Shown piece by piece: positions 8,627-22,488 of a DNA stretch of 64,000 bases. The number at the start of each line of letters is the position of its first letter. Position 1 is the stretch's first letter. The notes below the pieces were generated by a model. It saw only the letters and a program-made list of their open reading frames with translations. It was not told the DNA's origin and made no database searches. Origin of the DNA: Nitrosomonas sp. Is79A3 (GTDB lineage Bacteria > Pseudomonadota > Gammaproteobacteria > Burkholderiales > Nitrosomonadaceae); the NCBI RefSeq assembly GCF_000219585.1, contig NC_015731.1:744001-808000 (forward strand), written 5' to 3'. Both the position numbers and the translations under genes were made by a program.

Positions 8627-10333
8627 TTGAAAGAGAAATCCGAAACTAATTTACCTATTGAGTCAGTATCTTCCAATTTTATTCGTAATATCATTGATGA
8701 GGATAATCGTACCGGTAAATGGAATGGACGCGTGGAAACACGCTTTCCGCCCGAACCCAATGGCTACTTGCACATTGGTCACGCTAAGAGTATCTGTCTT
8801 AATTTTGGCATTGCGCATGATTATGGTGGCGTATGTCATTTACGTTTTGACGATACCAATCCGGAGAAAGAGGCGCAGGAATACGTCGATTCGATTTGTG
8901 ACAGTGTATCCTGGCTCGGTTTTGATTGGGGCAAGCATCTTTATTATTCTTCCGATTATTTTGATCGATTATATGAATTTGCCGAGTATCTGGTCAATCA
9001 GGGAAAGGCCTACGTCGAAGGTCTCACGGCGGAGGAAATCCGCGAGATGCGCGGCACACTGACCAGTCCCGGAAAAAATAGTCCTTACCGGGATCGTCCC
9101 ATTGCAGAAAATCTGAATTTGTTCCAACGCATGAAATCTGGTGAATTCCCGGATGGTCAATATGTGCTGAGAGCCAAGATCGACATGGCTTCGCCCAACA
9201 TCAATATGCGTGACCCGGTGATTTACCGTATCCGCCACGTGCATCATCAGCGCACCGGCAACCAATGGTGCATTTATCCGATGTACGACTATACACACTG
9301 CATTTCCGATGCACTGGAAAAAATTACGCACTCCTTGTGCACATTGGAATTTGAAGATCACCGGCCATTGTACGATTGGGTATTGGACCAACTGGCCGGC
9401 AAAGTGCCGTGCCATCCGCAGCAAATCGAATTTGCTCGCCTCAATCTGACTTACACCGTCATGAGCAAACGTAAATTAATTGAACTGGTGGAGAGCAAAC
9501 TGGTGGATGGCTGGGATGATCCCCGGTTGAGCACGCTTGCCGGTGTACGCCGCCGTGGTTTTACGCCGCGTTCGATCCGGTTGTTTGCCGACCGGATTGG
9601 TATCAGTAAAGCGGATTCCTGGATTGATATGAGCATATTGGAAGACTGCTTGCGTGAAGATCTGAATGAAAGCGCAGCGCGCCGCATTGCCGTACTTAGG
9701 CCGCTGAAACTGATCATCGACAATTATCCGGAAGATCAGCAAGAAGATTGCTTTGCGCCGAATCATCCGCAAAAACCGGAATGGGGTAAACGCACGATTC
9801 CTTTTTCCAAAACATTGTATATCGAACGTGATGATTTCATGGAAGTGCCAACTAAAGGTTATTTTCGCCTGTCTCCTGGTGCGGAAGTGCGATTACGCTA
9901 CGCTTTTATCGTCAAATGCGTGCAAGTGGATAAAAATGCGCAGGGTGAAATCGAGGCAATCTATTGCACCTACGACCCGGATACCAAAAGTGGAACTCCC
10001 GGATCGGAAAGCCGTAAAGTCAAAGGCAATATCCACTGGCTTTCCGCCAAGCACGCGCAACCGGCGGAAATACGCCTGTACGATCGCTTGTTTACCGATC
10101 CCTACCCGGATAGCGGCGACAAGGATTACAAAACATCGCTCAATTCTGATTCAAAGGCAATCATCACCGCATATGTGGAACAATCGCTCTGTGATGCGCA
10201 GCCCGAACAAAGTTTCCAGTTTGAACGCAACGGCTATTTCATTGCCGACCGCATCGACATGAAACCCGGTAAGGCTGTCTTTAACCGCGCCGTGACCTTG
10301 CGCGATTCGTGGGGGAAAGTTGCGGGTGCATAG
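8627..10333 (+). CDS. glnS: Glutaminyl-tRNA synthetase
   Basis: Class I synthetase that charges tRNA-Gln in the cytoplasm. The frame contains [17 protein letters not shown], the HIGH region [26 protein letters not shown]-type [10 protein letters not shown], and the KMSKS variant VMSKRKL. The C-terminal anticodon-binding beta-barrels are complete. The frame is open from a GTG at 8579, giving 584 aa. The TTG at 8627 gives 568 aa, closer to typical length, and removes an untypical leader, so it is preferred with modest certainty. Neither start has a strong ribosome site. The 3' end overlaps mntA. Confidence 0.95.
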   Translation: MKEKSETNLPIESVSSNFIRNIIDEDNRTGKWNGRVETRFPPEPNGYLHIGHAKSICLNFGIAHDYGGVCHLRFDDTNPEKEAQEYVDSICDSVSWLGFDWGKHLYYSSDYFDRLYEFAEYLVNQGKAYVEGLTAEEIREMRGTLTSPGKNSPYRDRPIAENLNLFQRMKSGEFPDGQYVLRAKIDMASPNINMRDPVIYRIRHVHHQRTGNQWCIYPMYDYTHCISDALEKITHSLCTLEFEDHRPLYDWVLDQLAGKVPCHPQQIEFARLNLTYTVMSKRKLIELVESKLVDGWDDPRLSTLAGVRRRGFTPRSIRLFADRIGISKADSWIDMSILEDCLREDLNESAARRIAVLRPLKLIIDNYPEDQQEDCFAPNHPQKPEWGKRTIPFSKTLYIERDDFMEVPTKGYFRLSPGAEVRLRYAFIVKCVQVDKNAQGEIEAIYCTYDPDTKSGTPGSESRKVKGNIHWLSAKHAQPAEIRLYDRLFTDPYPDSGDKDYKTSLNSDSKAIITAYVEQSLCDAQPEQSFQFERNGYFIADRIDMKPGKAVFNRAVTLRDSWGKVAGA

Positions 10334-10703
10334 CCGATTAACCACATTACTGTTGCAATACCCGGAAATCAAGCTGGCAATTTTGTTTGGTTCACAGGCG
10401 ACAGGCAATGCGCGCCCGGACAGTGACGTCGATCTGGGCATATTGGCGCAAGCGCCGCTCACTGCAGACTTTAAACTGCAACTGATACAAATCATCGGCG
10501 CTGAATTTGGCCGCCCGGTCGACATTGTTGATTTGTATCATGTGCCGGAACCCATTACGGGCCAGGTATTTAAGGGAATCCGGCTGATTGGTGGTGATGC
10601 CGCGTATGCCGAGCTGTTAACCCGGCATTTACTGAACGTCGCCGATTTTCTTCCGCTGCACCAGCGAATCCTGACCGAGAGGCGCAATAAATGGATCAAT
10701 TGA
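10326..10703 (+). CDS. mntA: MntA-type minimal nucleotidyltransferase antitoxin
   Basis: Small cytoplasmic nucleotidyltransferase of the HEPN/MNT toxin-antitoxin class. The family AMPylates and so silences its HEPN partner. The catalytic GS-x10-DxD motif is complete ([18 protein letters not shown]). GTG at 10326 is preferred because GGGGGA lies nine bases before it; TTG at 10320 is possible. Both starts lie inside the end of glnS. The stop overlaps the hepT start by 13 bases, so translation is coupled. Confidence 0.88.
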   Translation: MHSRLTTLLLQYPEIKLAILFGSQATGNARPDSDVDLGILAQAPLTADFKLQLIQIIGAEFGRPVDIVDLYHVPEPITGQVFKGIRLIGGDAAYAELLTRHLLNVADFLPLHQRILTERRNKWIN

Positions 10704-11107
10704 TTCTTGCGGAAAAGATTGAATCGCTGCGGCGCTGCATTCAACGCATTGAAGATAAAAAACCGGATAATATCAATCTTCTGGTTCAGAGTCTGGATTT
10801 GCAAGACATATTGGTTATTAACCTCACTCGGGCTGTCCAGCTTTGTGTTGATATCGGCAGCCATATTATCAGCACGGCCAATAAACCCTCTCCGCAAACT
10901 ATGGGCGAAGTTTTTACGACACTCAATGAACTGGACATCATCACATCCGATACTTGCGAGCATTTAAAAAAATCGATCGGTTTTAGAAATATCGCCGTGC
11001 ATAACTATGAAGCGATTAATTGGGAAATTGTTTATGCAATCTGCCAAAATTCTTTGCAAGACTTTCGCCGGTTTGCCCAGGAAGTCAGCCGGTATGCTGC
11101 TTTATAG
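10691..11107 (+). CDS. hepT: HepT-type HEPN RNase toxin
   Basis: A 138-aa all-helical HEPN/DUF86 protein, partner of the preceding nucleotidyltransferase. The R-x4-H-x-Y RNase motif is intact (RNIAVHNY near residue 103), so the toxin is predicted active. In characterised pairs the tyrosine of this motif is AMPylated by MntA. The gene overlaps mntA, as expected for the module. Its location directly behind the essential glnS gene suggests integration without loss of that gene. Confidence 0.88.
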   Translation: MDQLILAEKIESLRRCIQRIEDKKPDNINLLVQSLDLQDILVINLTRAVQLCVDIGSHIISTANKPSPQTMGEVFTTLNELDIITSDTCEHLKKSIGFRNIAVHNYEAINWEIVYAICQNSLQDFRRFAQEVSRYAAL

Positions 11108-11184
11108 CAATGGCTGGCAAATAAGATGGCTGTATCTTCATGCCGGGGTATCATGGGGATTGCACACACTTAACGAGGATCGCC

Positions 11185-11445
11185 ATGAAAAAACTAAAAA
11201 ATGAAGCTGCTTTATTCAAAGAAGCCATGCTGGCTGGCGTGAAGTATGCGGAGGGCCGGGGCGTGGTCGAATTTGAAGCGACTGATTCGGCAAGTGAAAA
11301 ACTGCTCTACATTTATCGCCTGTTGGTGCACGATAAAGTCATGCAGCCGTTACCGGAAGATCAAGTCGCCGAAAAATCCATGCGGCATAAACTGACGATG
11401 TGGTATGCCAAACAACTGCCCAAGGATCATCCGTTGTTAAAGTGA
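11185..11445 (+). CDS. DUF5062-like small protein
   Basis: An 86-aa cytoplasmic protein, function unknown. It resembles the DUF5062 family known from gammaproteobacteria: it starts MKKLKNEAALFKEAM, carries the segment YIYRLLVHDKVMQPLPED and ends with AKQLPKDHPLLK. The frame opens at 11140, but the ATG at 11185 has CGAGGA eight bases upstream, so it is chosen. No membrane segment or signal peptide is seen. Confidence 0.75.
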   Translation: MKKLKNEAALFKEAMLAGVKYAEGRGVVEFEATDSASEKLLYIYRLLVHDKVMQPLPEDQVAEKSMRHKLTMWYAKQLPKDHPLLK

Positions 11446-11522
11446 TGCGTGATGTAAGATATCGATAGGCGGAATATATTGTATTGCAACTTATACCATC
11501 GGATTTTCGGTTGGATGAAGAG

Positions 11523-12275
11523 TTATGCGTTATCAGCTAGACCAAGAGCTTTTCGTATCTGTTCAAATATGAGAGTACGACCTTCTGGAGAATTGATAAT
11601 CTGTCCGGTAGCCTTAACCAGTCTGTTGCAGGTAATTCGTGCCCAAAGGCCCTTTGGATAGGCGCGAGCACTTTTCTTGAATTCGTCAAGTTCCTTCTGG
11701 AATTCCGCGAGTTGTTGCTTTGTCAGTGAGTATTGCTCACGAAGCTGAGCGACATCTTCGTATAGCTGATCGAATCGCTTGTCGACTACGGATAATTCAT
11801 TGTCGCTAAAGTACGCTTCTGGTTCTTTGACTAGCTCATCAAGGCTTGCCTTGAATTGCTGGCGCAGGAGCTCAAGCGGGTCTTGTACTGGTGGAGTGAG
11901 TGCATAGAGGTCTGCTCTGATGTTTTCACACCATTTTGGTATCTCTTCTAGGACATCACCAGGCTCTGAGACCTCAATGTCTGATTCAACCTTGAATCGA
12001 CCAGGTACTGCTTTTATGGAGTAGATAACTTGGCGAATTCGTTCTGTCCTGGAACTCATCAAATATTTCTGTTCGACGGTTACTTGTTCTTGTTTCACGT
12101 CCTCAAGCAGTGCAAGAGAGTATTCGGGTTTGTGGATAAATGTGATCTTTACCAGAAAATGCCCTGCCTTTGGGAAGTCGAGATCGAAATCTTCAGGTGT
12201 AAATTGCGATTTACCAAGTGCATTGCGGATGTCTTGAATAAAAGATGGCTTCAATTGAGACACGATGCTCCTCAT
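11523..12275 (-). CDS. Unrecognised protein with coiled-coil region
   Basis: A 250-aa soluble protein that was not recognised. Residues about 1-120 look like a mixed alpha/beta domain. Residues about 135-205 are strongly helical and charged, with coiled-coil character (DQLYEDVAQLREQYSLTKQQ). The C-terminal 40 residues (IINSPEGRTLIFEQIRKALG) look amphipathic. It sits between a DUF5062 gene and the TIR-STAND gene in an accessory patch; whether it has a part in defence is unknown. Confidence 0.65.
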   Translation of the reverse strand: MRSIVSQLKPSFIQDIRNALGKSQFTPEDFDLDFPKAGHFLVKITFIHKPEYSLALLEDVKQEQVTVEQKYLMSSRTERIRQVIYSIKAVPGRFKVESDIEVSEPGDVLEEIPKWCENIRADLYALTPPVQDPLELLRQQFKASLDELVKEPEAYFSDNELSVVDKRFDQLYEDVAQLREQYSLTKQQLAEFQKELDEFKKSARAYPKGLWARITCNRLVKATGQIINSPEGRTLIFEQIRKALGLADNA

Positions 12276-12435
12276 GATGCATAAATAAATTTAGATAGAG
12301 CATGGAAAAATAAAGGCACTGCCTATTTTTATCCGCAGTCTCTACCATTATAAATTTCAGTAGTTGACGGGATTAAGTCGTGAATCAAGGATGGAGAGGC
12401 AGAGATTTTCTTAATTCACGACCTCGGTTTTTTGA

Positions 12436-12501
12436 TTACTTGGGTGTTTCTTTTTTAGGTTTCTTTGCTTCTTTGTTTTTGCGTTGCTGTCCTTTTGCCA
12501 T
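12436..12501 (-). CDS. Tiny lysine-rich protein (21 aa)
   Basis: Very short ORF beginning MAKGQQRKNKEAKKPKK, with AGGAGA nine bases before the ATG. It resembles a widespread family of small basic proteobacterial proteins with the start M-(A/S)-K-G-x-x-R-x-N-(R/K)-E-A-K-K-P-K, usually somewhat longer. The strong ribosome site and the conserved start argue that it is real. The function is unknown. A longer ORF in another frame covers it and is probably non-coding. Confidence 0.65.
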   Translation of the reverse strand: MAKGQQRKNKEAKKPKKETPK

Positions 12502-12966
12502 GATGATTCTCCTTGTGTGATGACAACGACATCATAAACTGAATGACAATGCTTGTGTTGCCGGTACATTCTATCGTGAAATATGTGTTTTGTAGCTGCG
12601 TTGTTAGTCAATATAGAACAATCCCCGCTGCCGGAACATTTCCCAGCCGGAGTGATCATTTTGGCGGCACACGCCGTAGCGGAAAGAAGACGGTAGTTCT
12701 GAGAATTTGAAGCGTAAATCATAGATCCAGACACATAAGCCTCGCTCTGAAGTGTCGGCGTTCCAGTACCGGAAACATCGCATGCAACCAGGCTTCGCGG
12801 AAAAGTGCCATTCTGATCGAGTTCCGCAACCTCTGGGCTAGGTGGATGGCGCTTCGCTGATCCACCCTACCTCGTTAAAAAAATTCCCGCCCGATGCCCG
12901 GGCGATTTATCATCGGCACTGCTGCCGGGGGATTCGCCTCTTTGCGCATAGGTTCATGGGTGATGA
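12502..12966. other. Intergenic region with REP-like hairpin
   Basis: No gene was supported in this 465-base stretch. It contains a hairpin at 12841-12865 (GGTGGAT, 11-base loop, ATCCACC) flanked by CTA/TAC bases. This resembles the GTAGGGTGGAT-type palindromes that recur between genes in many proteobacterial genomes. The TIR-STAND gene begins right at the end of the region. Confidence 0.45.
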
Positions 12967-15303
12967 ATGACCAATTATTCAAATGATGCTTTTTTATCGC
13001 ATAACGGCGCCGACAAGCCGTCGGTAGAGATCATCGCTGCTACGCTGGAAAAACAAGGGGTGAAATGCTTCCTGGATAAATGGGATATTTTGCCGGGCGA
13101 TCAATGGATGCGGAATCTGGAAAATGAGCTCAGCGGTAGCCGCACGATCCTGATTTTTTTTGGCACAAACGGCATCGGCCCGTACCAACAAGCCGAAGCC
13201 GATGCAGCGTTGCGGCGCCAAATTCAGCAACGTCAGCACTGCATCATTCCGGTGCTGTTGCCGGGCGCGTCGCCCGAACACATTGCGCAATGTTCGCTGT
13301 TTCTGCAAGGCGCCAACGCCTTGAAATTTCATACCCTGGACGATCCCCTGCCGCATCGTGTGCTGGCCGGATTGGTGCGCGGTGAAGATCCGGCGCATTT
13401 GCGCCAATTGATCCGGGCCGAAGCGGCTGCGCCCGCCGATCTGCTGCAAACCTTGCAACAGTGGTTGAGCGGTTTATGTTTCGAATGGCAGGAAAACGAA
13501 TATTGGGTGAGCGAAGGCCAGGGCAAGCGCTGTCTCAACATTCCCGATCTCAGCGGCAGCTTCAATGCAGATAGCATTGAATACCTGCTGAGCTGGAAAA
13601 GCCGCCTGACCGACCTGATTGGCCGCGAGCAGGAACTCAAAGCCTTGCACGACTGGACGGATTCGCCGAATCCGATCAGCAGCCGCATGATCATTGGTGA
13701 GGGTGGTACCGGAAAAACCCGGCTGGCGTTCGAATTCGCCCGTCAATTGCGCGAACAAAAAGGCTGGCAGGCGGGTGAAGCGCAGGGGCTGAGTGGTTGC
13801 TGGTATACCGCCGGTGCGGGAACATTATTGGTCATCGATTACCCGGAACAACGCCCGGAAAAAGTCAGCGCATTGTTGGACGCGCTCGCTCGGCAATCGT
13901 TGTCATGCAAGCTGCGCGTTTTATTGCTGGGGCGTAACGGGGATTTTCTGAAACAACTGACGCAGACCGCACAAACGATCATGACGCCCGGTTTTGAATT
14001 AACGGGGTTGACAACCGGTGACTCTAACGCTTGGGAATTATTTCAAGCCGCGTGGCAGCAATTGCATCGACGCCAGCAGCTTGCCGTGCCGCCTTTGCCG
14101 CTGACGGAATCCAGCTTTCAGCAATGGCAGCAACTCAATACAGCGCACCAGCGTCCGCTGTTTGTGCTGGCGATGGCGATACACCGCATGTTGCAACCCG
14201 ATGCCCAAGACTTAAGCGCACCGGCGATCCTGCGCGCGTTGGTGCAGCAATACGAAGTCAACCGCTTGGTCAAGGAAGCCAAGCAATTGTCACTCGATTT
14301 CTACAGCCTGGTAATGCTGCGCGCGCTGGCCGGAATATCCGGAAAACTGGACAGTGCGGCATTGCGCCAGTTAATCCAGGCCAGTGAAACCCTGCCGCTC
14401 GATTGCCGTTTGCCCAAGCTACCCCAGATCAAACAAACCAGTCTGTGGTTGGACGGTGGTATTCACGCATTGCAGCCCGATTTGCTCGCCGCCGACCTGC
14501 TGCACTATGCATTGACCGAAGTCGCCGGCGATCAAACCGGGGCGTGGCAATACTGCGCACTGGCTGCAGCCATGGATAGCAGTGAAGCCAGTTCCATTCT
14601 TGGGCGGCTGATTCACGACGCGCAATTTATCCTGAAACGGCCGTGGCCGCTGCAAAGTCTGATCGACTGGATCAGCCGGGATTTCGAGCGCAGTGCCACA
14701 GTCAATGCCGCCTTAAGCCGGAACAATCTGGAGCACACACTGTTACCGTTGGCCATCGCAACCGATCAAAGCGCGGTGCAGAACTATGAGCAGCTGGCGC
14801 AGGACAACTTCGCCGCGTACGGCCCGAATCTGGCGAGGAGCCTGAATAACCTGTCTGTCCATCTGGCGGATAGCGGAAAGCGAGCGGATGGATTGGCTGC
14901 GATCGAGCGCGCGGTGCAGATCCGAGAGCAGCTGGCGCAAGACAACTTTGCCGCGTACGGCCCGGATCTGGCGGATAGCCTGAATAACTTGTCGATTGAT
15001 CTGGCTGAGGGCGGGCAGCGCGCGGATGGATTGGCTGCGATCGAGCGCGCGGTGCAGATCTATGAGCAGCTGGCGCAGGACAACTTCGCCGCGTACGGTC
15101 CGGCTCTGGCGGATAGCCTGAATAACCTGTTGCTTCGTCTGGCGGATAGCGGAAAACCGACAGCCGATGAAATCAAACAATTAATGGCGATAAGGACTCA
15201 GTTGCAACATATCAAGCGGCGCATACGCGATGAGAACATTCAGGTTCCTGCGCAGTTTGCTTGGCTACTTGAATCTGCGTCGGAACCGGATGATAACAAC
15301 TGA
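12967..15303 (+). CDS. TIR-STAND ATPase-TPR protein, NLR-like, possible anti-phage effector
   Basis: A 778-aa three-part protein. Residues 1-140 form a TIR domain (DAFLSHNGADK, WDILPGDQW, GIGPYQQAE). E77 occupies the position of the catalytic glutamate of NAD-consuming TIR domains. Residues about 215-560 form a STAND/NACHT-type ATPase, with Walker A GEGGTGKT (244-251) and Walker B LLVIDYPE (D291). Residues about 607-735 carry TPR-like repeats of 46 aa that are almost identical to each other. In the family, the repeats sense a ligand, the ATPase oligomerises, and TIR depletes NAD+. That role is inferred here. No partner gene is obvious; an unknown coiled-coil gene lies upstream on the other strand. 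Confidence 0.85.
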   Translation: MTNYSNDAFLSHNGADKPSVEIIAATLEKQGVKCFLDKWDILPGDQWMRNLENELSGSRTILIFFGTNGIGPYQQAEADAALRRQIQQRQHCIIPVLLPGASPEHIAQCSLFLQGANALKFHTLDDPLPHRVLAGLVRGEDPAHLRQLIRAEAAAPADLLQTLQQWLSGLCFEWQENEYWVSEGQGKRCLNIPDLSGSFNADSIEYLLSWKSRLTDLIGREQELKALHDWTDSPNPISSRMIIGEGGTGKTRLAFEFARQLREQKGWQAGEAQGLSGCWYTAGAGTLLVIDYPEQRPEKVSALLDALARQSLSCKLRVLLLGRNGDFLKQLTQTAQTIMTPGFELTGLTTGDSNAWELFQAAWQQLHRRQQLAVPPLPLTESSFQQWQQLNTAHQRPLFVLAMAIHRMLQPDAQDLSAPAILRALVQQYEVNRLVKEAKQLSLDFYSLVMLRALAGISGKLDSAALRQLIQASETLPLDCRLPKLPQIKQTSLWLDGGIHALQPDLLAADLLHYALTEVAGDQTGAWQYCALAAAMDSSEASSILGRLIHDAQFILKRPWPLQSLIDWISRDFERSATVNAALSRNNLEHTLLPLAIATDQSAVQNYEQLAQDNFAAYGPNLARSLNNLSVHLADSGKRADGLAAIERAVQIREQLAQDNFAAYGPDLADSLNNLSIDLAEGGQRADGLAAIERAVQIYEQLAQDNFAAYGPALADSLNNLLLRLADSGKPTADEIKQLMAIRTQLQHIKRRIRDENIQVPAQFAWLLESASEPDDNN
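14788..15165 (+). repeat. 138-bp tandem repeats coding TPR units
   Basis: Two full units (14788-14925, 14926-15063) and a third, partial one (from 15064) each begin GAGCAGCTGGCGCA and encode EQLAQDNFAAYGP. Most changes between copies are confined to short stretches. Such high identity at DNA level indicates recent duplication or gene conversion and predicts copy-number variation between strains. Confidence 0.88.
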
Positions 15304-15428
15304 TGGTTTTTGTCAGGAATTGAATCGCAGAGAAATCGAGGTTATAGAGTCGGCTATTAAACAGTTCGATTTTTTATAGCAGAGAAGACCGGAATACGGA
15401 GTTTCAATAAATCTTTTTAATGGCCGGA

Positions 15429-17657
<2,229 letters not shown>

Positions 17658-17738
17658 GAATGGTTATATTTATGGGTAATTAGAATGAAAATAAGTTGGT
17701 TGCGTTACTATCTATCCACCGCAACAGGATTTTAGCAA

Positions 17739-18077
17739 CTACTCAGGCATGTTGCTTGGGCGCAGAACAATTTCCAGACCGGAACCGCATTTCCAGCATA
17801 ACTGAAAATTAGTTGGATTTTCCTCGCCGCAAGCAGGACAATGGATGGTGCCGGTTGTTGCCGGTGTTTTTTCATACGTTTGTACAATCAATTTACCGCG
17901 TTCATAGTCTTCGTCACGCATGACCCAAACTTCCGGGTAGGCATGCGTAAACGGAATGTCTCCCATCCCGCCTTGCGCGTGCTGGTTAAATAATTGCGCC
18001 GGGATATAGGCGTGTTCGAGCAGATCAAGTACTATCTGTGCTTCCATCAAGTTGTTGGCAGAGTAAACTTTTTTCAT
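17739..18077 (-). CDS. DUF2007-type protein with C-terminal zinc ribbon
   Basis: A 112-aa protein. Residues 1-65 match the DUF2007 (putative signal-transducing, PII-like fold) pattern, MKKVYSANNLMEAQIVLDLL. Residues about 78-97 hold two CxxC pairs (CPACGEENPTNFQLCWKCG) that should bind zinc. The function is unknown. The gene is divergent from rdgC with only 45 bases between them. Confidence 0.8.
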   Translation of the reverse strand: MKKVYSANNLMEAQIVLDLLEHAYIPAQLFNQHAQGGMGDIPFTHAYPEVWVMRDEDYERGKLIVQTYEKTPATTGTIHCPACGEENPTNFQLCWKCGSGLEIVLRPSNMPE

Positions 18078-18122
18078 GCAATGATAATTGCTAAATAAAC
18101 AATCAGTTAGTTGAGTAAAATT

Positions 18123-19010
18123 ATGTGGTTCAGAAACTTACAAGCTTATCGTATCACCGGTGGAAATATAACACTGAATAGTCTCGAGGAGGCACTTTCA
18201 CAGCGCGCCTTGCAACCCTGCATGCAAATGGAGATGCAAAGCCGTGGCTGGGTCGTGCCGCGCGAGGAGAAAGAGAGTTTTGTGCATGCTTATGGCCAGC
18301 AGTGGCTGGTCGCTTTGGGGGTCGAAAAGAAATTATTGCCGGCTGGGGTGATCAATCAACATGCCAAATCCAGGCTTGTGCAAATTGAACAAATGCAAGG
18401 CTACAAACCGGGCAAGAAACAGGTTAGAGACATTAAGGAAGCCACGATCATTGAATTATTGCCGCGCGCTTTTACACAACGCCACAAAACCTATGCTTGG
18501 ATCGATGGCATCAATAACCGGGTGGTTATCGATACGGCGAGTCCCAACAAAGCCGATGAATTCGTTGAGGTACTGCTGAAATCGGTGAATGACCTGGCTT
18601 TGGAGCCGCTGGATACGCAAATTTCGCCTGCTTCGGCCATGACACGATGGTTGTCCGGCGATGACTTGCCGTCGATATTCACGATAGATCGCGATTGTGA
18701 ACTGCAAGGCATGAGTGATGAGAAAGCAACGGTCAAATATACCCGCCATGTTTTGGAAGCCGAAGAAACAACGCGGCATATCCGCGCAGGAAAGCGGGTG
18801 ATTAAATTGGCGATGACTTGGAACAGCAAAGTTTCATTTGTTTTGCAGGATAATCTTCAACTTCGGCGGATTACACCTTTGGATATCCTGAAAGAATCCA
18901 CCGAATCGGATGAAGAATTATTTGCCAGTGACTTTGCCATTATGACGGGTGAATTGAGCCAACTCATCACCGATGTCATCGATGCATTGGGCGGCGAAGA
19001 TCATGGTTAA
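18123..19010 (+). CDS. rdgC: Recombination-associated protein RdgC
   Basis: Toroidal dsDNA-binding protein that modulates RecA-dependent recombination. The frame opens with TTG at 18111, but the ATG at 18123 gives the family's normal start (MWFRNLQAYRI), so a 295-aa protein is chosen. FVHAYGQQWLVALGVEKKLLP and the late WLSGDDLPSIFTIDRDCEL segment are characteristic. It is convergent with the next gene. Confidence 0.94.
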   Translation: MWFRNLQAYRITGGNITLNSLEEALSQRALQPCMQMEMQSRGWVVPREEKESFVHAYGQQWLVALGVEKKLLPAGVINQHAKSRLVQIEQMQGYKPGKKQVRDIKEATIIELLPRAFTQRHKTYAWIDGINNRVVIDTASPNKADEFVEVLLKSVNDLALEPLDTQISPASAMTRWLSGDDLPSIFTIDRDCELQGMSDEKATVKYTRHVLEAEETTRHIRAGKRVIKLAMTWNSKVSFVLQDNLQLRRITPLDILKESTESDEELFASDFAIMTGELSQLITDVIDALGGEDHG

Positions 19011-19025
19011 ACCGGCTGGGCTAGT

Positions 19026-19709
19026 TTAGTGTTTGCCGGTTTTGGCTTGATCCTTGATTCCAGACAGCACGCCATTCGCTGATTTGCTCACAAAATCAGC
19101 GGTTTTTTGTGCCAGACTGGCACCGGCTTCCACTTGTGAATGTCCAACCGAGGCGATTTGTTGCGCAAGAGTGGCTAATGTTTCTTTCAACTGCGAACCC
19201 ACATTAGTGCCAGTATTTTTGGCATGATGGCTCAAATCGAGCAGAACATCGGCAATCAACCCTTGTGCGGCTGTGGCGGTGTGATGCAGCGTATCCAGGA
19301 ATAAACTTTCCAGGCTCTCCAGGTCAGAGCGGGTGCGCGCCAATTCTGTATCAGAGAATTTTTTTGCCTGCCCTGCCGCTTCTTCAATGGCAAGTTTCGA
19401 AGCTTCGGCAAATTTTGCCAGCGCTGAATCCAATCCAGCGACGGCTTCAATGATTTGTGATTTTGCAGCATGCGCCTGATTGGTTGCCTGTAGTAACTGT
19501 TGCGAAGTACCGTCGTGCGCGCCTTGCATGACGGCTGTGATAATCCGCTTTAAGGATTCCAGGTCAATATGTTGCGCATTCATGGCTTTCAGCGTTAAAC
19601 GGTGTACGGTATCCTGGATATGTGAACCATTGGCTACCGCCTCACGAACTTCCGCTTCTAACGCTTCAATATCACTATTATTTGGCTTACTGGTATTTTC
19701 ATTGTGCAT
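19026..19709 (-). CDS. DUF6781-like helical protein
   Basis: A 227-aa, almost wholly helical, alanine-rich protein without signal peptide or membrane segment. It is similar to DUF6781 proteins of betaproteobacteria, with heptad-rich stretches such as ESLESLFLDTLHHTATAAQ. It resembles phasin-like or apolipoprotein-like proteins in composition, but no function can be claimed. It lies next to serS in the same direction, 39 bases after the serS stop. Confidence 0.7.
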   Translation of the reverse strand: MHNENTSKPNNSDIEALEAEVREAVANGSHIQDTVHRLTLKAMNAQHIDLESLKRIITAVMQGAHDGTSQQLLQATNQAHAAKSQIIEAVAGLDSALAKFAEASKLAIEEAAGQAKKFSDTELARTRSDLESLESLFLDTLHHTATAAQGLIADVLLDLSHHAKNTGTNVGSQLKETLATLAQQIASVGHSQVEAGASLAQKTADFVSKSANGVLSGIKDQAKTGKH

Positions 19710-19748
19710 GATGATGAGTCCTATAAAATAATAAAAGATACCTCAATT

Positions 19749-22465
<2,717 letters not shown>

Positions 22466-22488
<23 letters not shown>

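Noticed and set aside
11140-11184. Upstream ATG for the DUF5062-like gene
   Set aside because: It lacks a ribosome site, whereas ATG 11185 has CGAGGA at good spacing and begins the conserved MKKLKNEA.
12411-12734. 107-codon minus-strand ORF
   Set aside because: It covers the 21-aa ORF with the good ribosome site in another frame, has untypical composition and no recognised motif; judged a shadow.
14788-15165. CRISPR-like array
   Set aside because: The repeats are 138 bp, directly adjacent, in frame and without spacers; they are coding TPR repeats.
14743-15180. Repetitive 145-codon ORF on the minus strand of the TIR-STAND repeats
   Set aside because: It is the antisense reading of the TPR-coding tandem repeats; its repeat pattern is a by-product.
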